The notes under the pieces: generated by a model
What the model saw: only the letters and a program-made list of their open reading frames with translations
What the model was told of the DNA's origin: nothing
The model's database searches: none
Shown: positions 22,476 through 34,559 of the stretch, in pieces
Numbering within the stretch: the first letter of the stretch is position 1
Layout of the letters: each line of letters opens with the position of its first letter
Position numbers and translations under genes: made by a program
NCBI GenBank assembly: GCA_951799445.1
Contig: OX637292.1
Location: forward strand, 5,831,296-5,895,295
Reading direction: 5' to 3'
DNA length: 64,000 nucleotides
Origin: Pseudisothecium myosuroides
Lineage: Eukaryota > Streptophyta > Bryopsida > Hypnales > Lembophyllaceae

Positions 22476-25400
22476 AGGATGAAAAGGACCACAGTTAATA
22501 GCTGGATATCATCGTTCATGCTTTAGTTGATACGTGGCTGTTGTCACCCAGCAAGATTTATAATTTTGTTGACCAAGAAAATTGCTCCTCCTCAAAGCTC
22601 AAATTCTGTTTCTCATTTCATGGGTCCAGCTTTTTACCGGAATACTGCTACCAGGAGATGGGGAAGCTTCAGAATTGCAGATGGTCAATGTACGTGTAGA
22701 TTCTTTTCCAAAAGATGATCGGTGGATGCCCCCCCTCCACGGAAACGATGTTGAGAGTTTGTCAGATGACTTGGTGAAGGAGCTAGATGAGCAGAGGCAT
22801 AATTATACGGGGTTTACGGGAACTCTTGAAGCCCGTGGTTGCCGGTGTCCAAGCCTTGAGGAGGATTTTCTGCCCTGCTTCAAGGATGAGGAGGAATTGC
22901 AGCATCCTAGAATGAGACGTGATAAATATGGTGGGATTAAGGAGCAACAAGCTCCTGAGCAGAGTGGACGTTCATCCTCTAATAAAATTCCCTTTTCAAC
23001 ATCCTTCTTTCACATCTTGGAAGAGGTGGGTCAGCTAACATTTCCTCAGCAGATGTTGGGAACGCAATTAAGCTGAATTGCATTCTCATTGTGTGCAGTA
23101 TTCTGACTGATTCTGATATCCATCTGCGCAGGGTCATCTTGCCCGCCCAAGGACTGAAGAGCTAGAAAAGTGCTTAGATTTGTTGCCTGAACATCTAGAT
23201 GGTATCGAGTGGAAAAGTAAGTTTAAGTCATCCAACGATAAGGCTGTCGAGGCTGTAAAAGGTTCGGAGTGGGAAACGGCTTGTGAATGTTACGAAGCCT
23301 GTCTGTTGCTTTTGCAATTGGAAGCCGTTAAGGAGAGCATTTCGACAAACATCCAAACGTGGCTTCTACTGTGGGTCAGCATTCCCTTAGCATATCTGTA
23401 CCAAGTTAGGCTTGGAAAGTATCCAAGATGCGTAACATTGTACGACCAATTGTTGCATCAACTGAATCGAACGGATGATACGAATCTGATTGAGCTCTAC
23501 TACTCAATCATTTGGCACCGCAGGATGGTCTTGTTCCAGTGGAGTTACACATTCGAGGAAGCTGATTCAGATCAACTGCTAATTGCCCAATACATGCGTT
23601 CCAGAGTTTTCAATGAGGTCCGGGTAGTAGAAAACTCTGAACATTTCCCTGGTTTTGTTCAACTCCAGCGGATTATCAATTATTGGGGGTGGCGAACCCG
23701 GTGGGGACTTGAAGGCGATATGAGAGTTGCACTCTGTTCCAATCTGGAGCACCTGTACAGGAAATCCAAACAGTGGTCGGAGGCTGTGAAGTGGACGACG
23801 GAGAAATGGAGGTGGATATGTACATACTCCGATGCGTCTCACGAACTGAATGTTCGATGGAGGACTCATGATGTTGAGTCTCTCTTCCTTGCCGGCAGGA
23901 CTGAGGAGACTCAAAGGATGATGGGTGTTCTAGAAGAATATAAAAACACATTACCGCAAGTGACACTTTATAAAATCAGGTACTGGAAAGCGAGTCTCTT
24001 AAAGGATTCAAACGTGATAGAGGCGAATAAACAGCTTCAAGTGCTGAGGGCCGATCTTGAAAGGAAGATCAAGACCAATTTGTCTGATGATCACTCTGAT
24101 CGGAAGCTGATGAGTGATTTACTCCTGTTTGTGAAGTCGGAGATCAGCAAGCTGAATTATCAACATCTAAGGCACGCTACAATTCTCGAACGTGCTCCCT
24201 TTGGTGTTGAAGAAGGCCAGGAGTGGGACGATGATTTTGACACCACTGCTATAGATTTTTGGAATGAAATAAGTTCAAAATTTGCACTGGAGAGTGCGGA
24301 GGAGGATTACAGATTTCATCTTATTCAAGGGGAACAACTGTTTAGGTCCTTGGGGAAGCATTTTAAAGCAAAGGATATTGAAGAATACAGGAACAGGTAA
24401 ATTGCTGATTCATAGTGACTTGCTATAGTCCTGTTGCTAGCTAGGCAGACCATGTCCCGTGTGTCTAATAATCCAGCTTTTGAGAGCTATGTTTCTGCAT
24501 TTAGCCAGCATTTCAATGTCGTCCAAGTCGTCTAGATTTACTTGAGATTCAGAATTTCAAACTATTGTAGTATGAGATGGATCTTTAAAATGGTTTATAT
24601 TATGAGGTGTGATTAATGTTTCTTTCCCTGTTGCACAGGCTGTGTGAAGCGGTGGATCATTATCAAAAGTGCCTCCACTTGATGCTGGAAGTAGAAAACA
24701 CGGTTCGGTTCAGAGACGAGGTCTTTGATCACGAAGTAGAGTTGGATACATTTCGCAGCACCGGTAGGGACAGGGTTCGTTGTCACTTATCACTGGGGAT
24801 GTGCTCTCTATATGCGTGTCAATTGAAGCCACCTGGGGATAAATACAGCGAGGATCTCCAGAAAGAAATGCACCCGTCGGTTGAAATTAAATTTGCACGA
24901 TTGGACGAAGCGGATGAGTATTTACAGAGAGCTCTAGCCTTGGCAGACTCATACGGCTATGACGACTACGTTCCGAGAGTAAGCGAAGCTTTGGGATTGG
25001 TGCGTTTCCGTCGAGCAATGCAATATTATGAGTGGTTAAAGGATTTTAAAGACTCCATGCCCCGCTTCAGAGCTGATTTCACTCACCGGAACGGCAACAA
25101 GTACACTGAAATTAATCTTTTTGCGAACAAAAACTGTGGCAATGTGTACCACGAACATTGGCACGTTCTCACAATGTTGAAAGATGGAATCTCTTATGTT
25201 TATTCCCAGTTCCCTCGGGTTCCGGATTTGTCTCCGTCTTCGTCTAACTCTTCTCCGGCTCCAAACCCGTCTAAACCGTTTGAACTAGTGCCGGTAACGG
25301 AAATAAGGGGAAATTGGCGCGACACAGGCGTGGGTGACCAATGCCTCACTGATGAGCTTTTGGAGAAAGCTCTGAGGCTGTGCTTATCTGGTTTAGTAAA

Positions 25401-28400
25401 GCGTAAGTCGATGTGAATGTATATGAACTCTGTTGGCTTGTCCAGTTTGACAGTCGCTTCGTTTTAGATTTGCAAATAACTGATGTAGATTTGGAGTTTA
25501 TTTATTTAATATTTGTTTATTTATAGATGAGGATACAGATCTATGAAACGTTTTGTAAATATTATAATATAGTGTTTTATTTGGTTACTACATAGCAATC
25601 AATATTTGGTTACGTGATTTTGACTCAAGGTGACTAATATTTAAATCCATGTCCCAAGTGAGAGCCAGAGTAATGGTGAAATGACGTTACTAATATTGGT
25701 GCTTTTTCGAACTGCAGGGACGGTTGGGGAAATCAAGGAGTCGACTGATTACTTTGAGAGGGGTCTGATGATGCACAACGTCAGAACACCATCTGACACA
25801 GCAGAGGAGCAGAATCAGCTTGTTCCTCATTTTAGCATCTTGGAGACAACGAAGAGAATGTTCACCTACTTGCAACGTTTGATAGTATGGGCGGTGGCCA
25901 TAAAAGACATGATCGGAGAAGATGTGACATTGCAGGCAATATTATCATTTAAGGCCGATCCGGAGACTGCAAAATTCTTGCAGACTGAACGAGGAGATTT
26001 CACGCGGAAGGCTCTCCTCTGTGCCGAAAGAGGACGCTCTCGCAGCCTTGTGCAGCAGCTTCTGACAAACAAATCACTTGACAAGCCGATACATCGCATG
26101 ATCAACTTCAGCATGACGGATGATCAGGTGATAACTAATCATATCCCTAAGCTGAATCTAATTAATTCTTTGGTCCTTCTTACGAAATGGCTTGCCTCGA
26201 CTTGAGATTTCTCCAGCTGTCCTTGCTTCATATATCAAGCCACCAGAGTCTGCTTGATAGTACCTGATTCAATTCATCCACGTTTGTTCCAAATCAGCGG
26301 TAAAATTTGACCAAATTAAACTGGAGATTTGACTCTCTACTATGGGTGTGATCATGTGATGGAAATTATAGGATGAATGGAATATTCTCAGAAATTCCCG
26401 ACTTTCATGTGGCGAGAGTACGGTGTTTGTGGAGTACACCTTTGATGCCACCCATGAGTTTGTGTCCGATTTGATAGAGTTTAACAGAAGTGTCACGTGG
26501 ATTGTCTATGTTGTCACCAAGGTAAGCAATTTTGCCCAGCAGTTTTGAAATTGTTCAACTGAGATAATCGTTTTTCCTACATTAGATTTGGAATTTACAT
26601 TTTGAAATACCATATGATGGAGCAATCATGTCCATTCACCTTGCTCCAGTAGTGTTAGATGATGTTATTGTCATTTTCATCGTTGTGATTATTACTATAA
26701 TATGACGTTTGTTTTGAGTCTTAGATTTGCATCTAAAGGCTAAAGCCCACACTGGCCGATCCACTGCATTGAGGCTTAATGTGCGTTCTGCTTGCATTTA
26801 CCGCACCAGGATGATAAAGTGCACATGCGCTCTTATGAAGCGAAAAATCTATCAAAAATATCGACTTCTCTCAAAGCTATGAACCAGAATTTGTCCAAAG
26901 GAGTGAAAGACGCTGACGAGGTTAAGAAGGCTTTGATAGAGTTTTACGATGTTCTCATCAAACCCATTTCTGGTCTACTTGGTGACATGGATCCTGCGGA
27001 TAAGCTAGTCATTGCTGCCGATGAGGTACTCAAAATCCTTCACCTTCATCTGAGCATGAGTAATTAATTCTAAGTTACATTTTGACCTAATTAAATGTTC
27101 AGTTATTCCAAGAAGATGAAGAACTTTGATCCTTTTGAGGGCCGACTTGGATATTTAACTCCTTAATTACAGCTCAAAGGGTAAGGGGTGTGGGAATGTT
27201 CATCCACTTTGAAGACCCCTTATTCTAAATCTTGTTGTATTTACAAAGGCCCAACCGTATGCTTTCAAGGACGTCCTAACGAAATTTTGTAAGTGGTAAT
27301 TCTTGAAACAAAAAAATATGTGAATTGGGAGATCTTATGGTTTTGACAGTTTAGTGGTTGAGATTCGTCAGCAGCCATGGTTCTTTTTCTGTGATGTCAA
27401 GTTTTGGTTAATTTTGATACTTCAAAGAATATCAAAACAATATGAGTCCACAGTGAATCGAGTTAGATTCCACATGATTTCAATTGCACAAAAGTGAGAA
27501 CCTGGAAATTCAAAACCTAAAGCTTGCAATGAGTGAACTGACTCACGACAGGAAAAACGTAGCTTTGCTTCTGCTCGAAAAGTAAACCTTATGAATTCAA
27601 TGAATCTGATTATGTTCCCAGCAAAGCAGATTAGGTGCCTAAGCAGAGAACCAAAAATTGGGCAATTAAGATTTGAAGAAAACATTGAAATATAACTGGA
27701 CGTTTCATGGATTATAAATTCTTATATGAAGCTAACTTGCATAAAACAAGTTCCAGCTAGTCAGAAACTTGCATGGGTTCACCGTGTATAATTTTGGGTG
27801 AACGGTTTCTGAGAAATTAGACTGAGTTCAAGTCTCTTGGATTCTGGTAGCCGTCGATATTCTCGACATGTGAGCGTTACAGGGTTAAGTGTCTGTTCCT
27901 TCTACCAGTAATTGCCATGTAGTGTATACGCTACGTGCTGTTCAATTCTAGTCTTGCAATACTTCCGGTGAAACAACTGTCACCATTTAGCAAATTTGTT
28001 TATGAGATTTTTAAGTCTTTAACACACCGCACAGGACCGCAGGAGGTTCGATTGATTGATGAAATTCTCTTTGCGATCAATCGGACGTAAGGAGAGCTGG
28101 TCATACCCTAGTTTTATCCAAATGTGCAAGATTAGCTGATCGGACTGACACTGGGTTTGGGGGACCGTTCTCGCAGGTTTTGACCAATGTACCATTTTCC
28201 GTTTTGCTCAATGCCGAAACTGAGAAGTACCTCTTCGAGAATCACACCATTGCCTTCACTCCCTCCCTTCGGATTCTTGAGCATTGCCACAAACGTCTAA
28301 AAATCTTACAGGCTCCGAACTTGAAAGTTGAACCATCTGTGGCCCTTGGAGACCCCGCTTACTTGTATGAGAAAGAGAGGCTTAAGCGATCATATTTTGA

Positions 28401-29557
28401 AGTCTGGAGTATTGGTTCTCTCTTCAAACCCGGCAGTGTGAAGGTGTTAACGGGAACTGAGGCTACGGTCAGCAACCTTGTAAGGCTTTCTGAAATGCCC
28501 GCTGATACGGTCCAAGGGTTTATTCACGTGGCAGCTCACAATCATGTAGATAAGGACCACAAAGCTGGATCTTTGCAGCTGGCACATCCAAGTGTTAAGC
28601 ATCAGGATTCTCCTTCTGGTAAGTTGTCAAGTCATTCTGGTAATTTCTCTGCCATCATTCACAAGCTTTGCAGATTAAATGCAGCAATTCTCTGAGGAAC
28701 TTTGCTATTCATTACCAACCGTTGGACTAGTGGGGCTTACCAACTATTCACTCGTATGACCAGCTGAGCTTGAGGAATCAACAAGTGAGATAATCAAACT
28801 AGGCAATGAGTTTGCGGCACTCGTAGTAGACGTACCAGGTAGTGTGCAAAGAGGTGGGAAAGATGCGGTGAAAGCAGCGGCTGTGGAAGATCGAAAGGCC
28901 AGACAAAAAGCCAGACAGCAAAAGGCAAAGGAAGCGGCAGAAGCGGAGGCAGAGGAAAGGAAAAAATCATATTTGCCGTACGAAAGGATCGTGCAACGTG
29001 GGTCCGAATGGCGATCTTGCATGGTGGTTTTGAGTGCATGCAATTCAGCGAAGGGATACGTAAGTGATATCAGCATTTGTTTTATGTCCTTCCCATGCGG
29101 CCATGTCTTCATGACGCACAATTTATCAATCAGCAGTTCTGTTGCTTTTGAAACCATCTTTTAAGCTTCAGTTGGTCGATCTTTTGCTCAACATGCACAT
29201 CATAACTTACTTTGGTTGATATATATCCAGGTACTTGCAAGCGAGGGCGTTGTGGGTTTACCTCGCGCCTTTCTGTTGGCTGGCGTCCCGTGCATTGTTG
29301 CATCGCAATGGGAATTGGAGGATAAATCGAGCTCAGACTTGATGGTAGAATTTTATAGGGAGATGAGCCAAGGCACTTCGGACGCATCGTCTGCATTGCG
29401 AACAGCAATGCTACGCATGATGAAACGAAAGGTAGGCTCTTCTAGTGAGCATGTTGATCATGTGTATAAGTGGGGTGGGTACTTGGTGTGGGGCTTACCC
29501 ACCGTTACCTTGCCACCAAGCGTGACAAAGAAGATCGACAAAGAACGTGATGGGTAG
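21518..29557 (+). CDS. TPR-CHAT caspase-like protease, 11 exons, 1454 aa
   Basis: Clan CD Cys-protease of the CHAT (caspase HetF associated with TPRs) family. Exons: 21518-21586, 21949-22029, 22681-23025, 23132-24396, 24639-25402, 25718-26127, 26372-26521, 26810-27025, 28177-28618, 28764-29059, 29231-29557. All junctions are GT-AG and the sum, 4365 nt, is in frame to TAG. TPR-like helices span roughly residues 180-300 and 590-720; CAERGRSRSLVQQL in exon 6 matches the usual pre-CHAT helix. The CHAT domain starts near 1095 (LVIAADEVL, PFSVLL). The probable catalytic His is 1221 in FIHVAAHNH and the Cys is 1340 in VVLSACNS, followed by GVVGLPRAFLLAGVPCIVAS. Between them lies a charged Ala/Glu/Lys-rich stretch (about 1278-1315), probably a helix. 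Both catalytic residues are present, so it should be active. It lies between two gasdermin-like genes, head-to-head with A and tail-to-tail with B. MITE and AT repeats sit in intron 2. Confidence 0.85.
22291..22435. mobile_element. MITE of the TTTCRTTAAAATGG family, in intron 2 of the CHAT gene
   Basis: The best-kept copy: 145 bp, starting ATAACGGATATTTCGTTAAA and ending in its complement. It folds into a hairpin through CCGCCATTTTTCC, GACCACATGGTC and GAAAGTGCC. It lies entirely within an intron. Confidence 0.85.
22436..22473. repeat. (AT)n microsatellite in CHAT intron 2
   Basis: About 19 AT units directly adjoining the MITE end, which itself ends in TTAT; it probably grew from the insertion site. 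Confidence 0.85.
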
Positions 29558-29665
29558 TCACGGTAGCGAGAACTATAATGCCCACTTCCAAATCAAGCAA
29601 AACTTTGAGCAGTTTTCTCCGCCAGCTGAGTCATACAGGAGACTCTTATTTGGCTACGTGATTTT

Positions 29666-29807
29666 AACGGATATTTCGTTAAAATGGCAATAATCCAGAA
29701 AGTTGGCACTTTCAGGTTTACACTATGTGGTCTGAAATCTATACCAGTCCTAGAGAATGAATGGAAAAATGGCGGAAGAATATCGCCATTTTAACGAAAT
29801 ATCCGTT
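29666..29807. mobile_element. MITE of the TTTCRTTAAAATGG family, downstream of the CHAT gene
   Basis: Ends AACGGATATTTCGTTAAAATGG and complement. Interior is in the opposite orientation to the 22291 copy (CACTTTCAGG, CTATGTGGTCTGAAATC, GTCCTAGAGAATGAATGG). It begins 109 bp after the CHAT stop, so it may lie in the 3'-UTR. Confidence 0.85.
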
Positions 29808-30517
29808 TTTTATGTCCTTTACACGACAATCTTCAGTGATAATGGTAAGTGGGAAGGCCCAGATAGAGATAATTATTTGTGCTTTCGTACAAAATGGTGA
29901 TTGCCAGATTCATTTGGAAGGCACTACAGGGCAGAGTCTGCGTTTCCATACGCCTCACATACCTGTTCGAAACAGGAACAATGAAGTACCGAAAGACTAA
30001 GGATGAATATCTTATATATATTAATAATAATAAATAGTACGTAGTACATATCAGCCTTCATATAGAAGGTGACAACAGCACTTGACTGTGTAACGGTGTG
30101 AGTTACAGTCGTGACTATTGAGTCTATGTATTACAGTCTAATTCTAACTGTAGTAACAATACCAACCTTCCGTTTTATGCCGGTATCGCCTCCATCATTG
30201 GGATCTTCGCCCCAAGAAATTTTCCGGTGCGTGTATGTAAAAAGTTCACGCAATTATCAGACATGCTTATCATCCCCTCAACTCACCAAAGAACCTCACG
30301 AACTCGTTTCAGTTCAAGATCTGACGACATGAGCAGAAGACAACTCCACCCTTCCAGTTACGAGCCTTCCGATTTAGTCACCAACAAGCATGTTGACATT
30401 CAACTCACCGTGACCTTCAAGCCACACAAAAATCCTCGCCTTAAATTCAATATATTTTCATCATGCGAATATTGCAACCACAAAGTGTCGCACATAACTA
30501 GGTCACATAGCTAGGTC

Positions 30518-31784
30518 TCATAGGTGACTTCGGAATGAAAGATAAGTGGAACACAATAGTCTGTCGTTGCTTCCACCTGATCGTACAAAGAAGAAATCAT
30601 TCATGTGATACTCGAAATCTGAGTCGACTTCGAGATCGTCTTCTTCAAGATCCTTTGTCACGCCAGCCCACATCTGCCCAATGAGCTCTCGGACATCTGC
30701 CCATAGTCTCTGCACAAACAGGCGGATGCCAAGCAAGCGAAGCACGTGAAGCAAGGTGGACCTAGAAGACCACGCATGTACATGGGGTCTCGTCCGCCCC
30801 ATGTTGCCTCTCCGGGAAACATAGTTACCCTGCGTGTCAAACTTCAGGCGAATAGCTTGAAATCCGTACAGAGCGTTCTCGTTGGCTGCAGCTTCGTCGC
30901 TCTCTACGCTAACGCTTGCGGAAGTGGTTGCCTTCAAGCCACCAGCAACAGGAACTGGAGTTGCACCTTCGAGCCCCTGCAAATTCACTTCGGCACCCAC
31001 ACCCCCGCCTCCTTGAACAGTGTAGTTGATGGTGCCAAACTTGAGTTCGGTAACGATCCACAGCTCCAAGATTCCGTCGCTATTAAAGCTGCAGCAACGC
31101 GTGCAGAAACTCGTCACTTGTAGGAATCGCAGTCTCAAAACATGACATCAATACAGACCTGAAAACAAAATCCCACTCGATTCACGACAATGAAAACTAT
31201 GCGGAGAGTACTTACATTGACACACCCTTCCTCTCCACTGAACTGATACTTCCAATGTCTGGTTTCCACTGGGCCTTCTTGCCTTGTTTTGCTCCGATAA
31301 ATTCAAGGAAGTGGTTTTCCATAACCCTACGGTAGCTTGGACTGGAAATCTTGACTTCAAAGTTCCTGGAAGTATCGAAATTGGCCTTGGCAACCCCAAA
31401 GAATCTGGCCAAGAATTTCGAATCTGCACGGACAACTGTTTTCCGATCCTTCCCTTCTACGCCCTTTGTGAAGGGTTCGTTGACGGGTGTGTCATCATCT
31501 TCGTCATCGCTTAGTCCCTTCAAATCGTCGTCCAAATCCGTCTTCTTATCAAGCCAACCTTGAACGTCCTCATCACCGAACGTGATCATGGATCCGACAT
31601 GAACCAGCTCCCGACGTCGAAGTGGTTTATCAGGGCCAGAGCTGAGAAGATGCCGCATATGATACGTTCTGCCATCTTGAACAAAGATGTCAAGCAGATT
31701 GATTCGACCCTTGTTGAGGTCCGGCACGGGAACGATGTGCAAATCCTTCCACAAATATTCCTCCCACGACTTCGGCGGACCCAT
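30518..31784 (-). CDS. Gasdermin-like protein, copy B, altered C-terminal tail
   Basis: Paralogue of copy A with the same two-exon structure: exon 1 31784-31216, intron 31215-31089, exon 2 31088-30518 (379 residues if the frame is used to its stop). The gasdermin-like core is kept: LHIVPVPDLN, MITFGDED, the acidic loop, ILELWIVTELKFG and YGFQAIRLKF. After YVSRRGNMG the copy has about 110 bp not present in A, adding a basic, hydrophobic stretch (LLHVLRLLGIRLFVQRLW). The end is then frameshifted relative to A: AATAGTCTGTCG replaces AATAGTCAGTGTCG, so the last residues differ. The tail could be a divergent regulatory region or decay. It is convergent with the CHAT gene, about 0.96 kb between stops. 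An open frame continues upstream to 31925 as in A. Confidence 0.58.
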
Positions 31785-32195
31785 GTCAATTGCACTTGCT
31801 GCAAAGGCTACAACTGCGATTAGGAGTCTGTAGTTGCGACTGCTAGACTCACATTCCAAGCACCAAACTCGATCAGGCGTGCGAGGAAGACGAATGAGCA
31901 ACACTCTGAATATCTTGCAAAGCACTCTAGAAGATAAGGTCGATTATAGTGTAACAGATTAGAAATTGAAAGAGTCTCAGAGCATTGCCATCCGGAAGCA
32001 ACACCACCGGAGACACTTGCAAGCGCAGCGAACGAAAATAAAAAACCAGAATGTTAACTTAGAGAATAAAACCCCCACAAATGGCACTCAGATCGATCTC
32101 CACGCCTCAAGCTCCTCCGGAACTTCACCCTTGTCCTCCTCTGTTTTCTTGAATCGGGTGCATAAGCCTTGGTCTCTGTGCTTGACGCGATAAAT

Positions 32196-32740
32196 TCTTG
32201 GTATAGGACAATGCCCGAAGGAGGCACTGCGCGATGGAAAGGGCCGACGAGGCTCTTTCATCGCGCAATGCCCGACGATGAGATGCTGCTTGTTTTTTTA
32301 TTTATGAATCAAATGGAAATCCATTGCAAAACAAGACAGAACAACAGCCAAGTCACAAAGGCTGGACAAAGAAATAACGTCAAGGCTACAAAGAGATGCT
32401 TTGCCCTAAGTAAACCGTGGGAAGAAAATCCATACTTTAAGTTTGACTGTTTTTTGTTTTCATTGTGTTGTTTGTGTGTTTTGTTACATTGAGATCTTCC
32501 GGACCATGCATCCACAGGTGGCATGCTTGGTATTGTCAGAAAGCCCTCGGCAAGAAGGGGTGCACAGGGTTTGTTTTGTGGCATTTGGACCTGCGGTGGC
32601 AAAGTTATTGAAATTTGGGAACGAAAACAATTGGGATGAAAAATGCGTAATGCCTGATTACATGGGCAAAAAATGCGTTACCGGGCATTATCCCTTGATT
32701 GTGGTACAGAACCTGTCCTACAAATGAACGGGACATTTTC
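32196..32740. mobile_element. Insertion in duplication copy B; related sequence at 51365-51562
   Basis: This block splits sequence that is continuous in copy A (around 19936). Near its ends are GGACAATGCCCGAAG and, inverted, GGGCATTATCCCTTG, suggesting imperfect inverted ends. Its middle (about 32490-32620) resembles 51415-51562 at DNA and translated level (EIF.T.H, SES/TES, a trailing K.LKFG/R.LNF), so it is a piece of a dispersed repeat of unknown type. Confidence 0.45.
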
Positions 32741-32869
32741 TTCCCGTGGTTTACAATGTAGACAACCACTTTGGAATGCTCTGGAATTCTTGAACACAGC
32801 AGTTTGCAAGGCTCTCTCCTTCCCCAAAATTTGCTTCGCTAAAGATGAACGCCACACTACTGATTGAAG

Positions 32870-34559
32870 TTCCTACTCTATATTTAAATTACCAGTCTCT
32901 ACAATCTGTCTAAATTATTTTGACTTTTTGTTACTCATATTTTTTGTTGAACTAATTACAAAATTAGTATAAGTGATAATTGTGAAGATAAAGTAGAAAA
33001 TATTTCATCTGTAAGTTTAACCAATTTGTCATACGTTGAGTCTTAACCCCATAACACTCCAACGTCCAAAAAGTAAACAATGGACAAAGTTGGACGACAG
33101 AGAAATGAGAAATTTTGTTCATCCAATTTTCTGGAAGTAGTGACATGAGTTTGACGTCCGTCAGTGCTCACAGTCACTGATTAGTTTAGTGCAAGCATGT
33201 GCAAGTGAAAAATCCGTGAAATGAAACATGTAAGGTTTTTGTGAAAACTGAATTTCGCTTTGCCGTAGTGCAGAAAGTGTTGGAAATCCCTTCAGGTGGG
33301 TAGAAATTTACAATGACCGCGTGTGCTTCAGAACATCTCCCATTTCAATAAACAATTGCAACCCGATAATGAACAAAGAGAATCAGCACCATTCTTTGGC
33401 AAGATGTGAAGCATCGACAGTAGTGAACAGTCGAATGTGCCGAGAATGCAATACGTGAAGAGCTTGCCGACATCAGAATGCAAGCGTCTCATACGTTTTC
33501 TATTATTTTCCGCACTTTCTCTTGTACACCACGCGCATGGACCTGAGTCTTTGGCATATTCCCACATTGCAGTAGACACATTGTTGGGTGTACGTAATTG
33601 CCATGTACAGTATTTTGATATCAAGTTTTTATCAATATATGTGATTATTCTTTGCTATTTCAAAGTTGTAGATCGCTATAACTAATGGTAGATGACCACT
33701 ATTTCCATTACCATTTCAGTGGCCAAGTATAAATGTCAATTAAGTTATGCTTGCACCACTTGCTATCGAGTGCAGTTATTGAATGCAATTCAGTGCACAA
33801 TGGGATTTCCCATATAGGATTCAAATACTGTAGGTGTCATCTTCCTTAAACGGTATACTCGGCTTTTACGGAGTATTAGGGAAGACTCTAAGTGGTTGGG
33901 ACGTCGTAACGTTGTCCGGGCACCAAATCTAGTCAAGCATGACAACCTCCACTAAAACTGAAACATTTGGTAGGGTGCTGAATTTCATGATAAGGTCTTA
34001 TACTGCAAATCAAATTTTTATAATCAATCTTTTTCCTGTCATAGAATCCTGGCAAAGAGACTACATATTTTGACGTTTCAATTTGTAGAAATTAGGAAAA
34101 ACAATTTTCAACAAAACTAAACATTGGACATTTGGAAGGACTTTTTGATAATGAGATTTGACCAAAAAAATTAGGTCAAAACCATCTCTAATGTTTAGAA
34201 GTGCGTGCGCAAGGGAGGTCTGTTTGCATGAATGTGGAGGACATAAAATAATGAATTTTTAGATGTCCTTTGGTAGGAAAATGTTTGACTATTATAGAAA
34301 TATACCACAGAAATTTCAGCTAAAAATCATTAACTAACACCACTAAATAGTACAAAAAAACCCTAAACATGAAAATGTGACAATTTAACAAAACTGACTT
34401 TTAAATGTAAAAATAATTTCTTAAATTTCTTAAAAATAAGGGATACAAGTTAACCAAGACATGTAAAAACCAATTTTTTGGTTTTGGCATTGGATTCATA
34501 ATTCAAAAGCTATAGTGTTCCAAAATCAAAACACAACCAAACTGGCAGGCGTTTCTTGC
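32870..34559. other. Gene-free, AT-rich, mostly degenerate repeat DNA
   Basis: Apart from the tail of the segmental duplication (33900-34060) I see no coding or structural signal. Confidence 0.4.

Larger units (their letters stand above)
30222..34060. repeat. Segmental duplication, copy B (with gasdermin-like gene B)
   Basis: Direct copy of 17566-20530. It is longer because of an inserted block at about 32196-32740 that is absent from copy A, and extra DNA at about 32870-33840. Similarity resumes at 33900-34050 (TAGGGTGCTGAATTTCATGATAA, TAATCAATCTTTTTCC). Confidence 0.82.
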
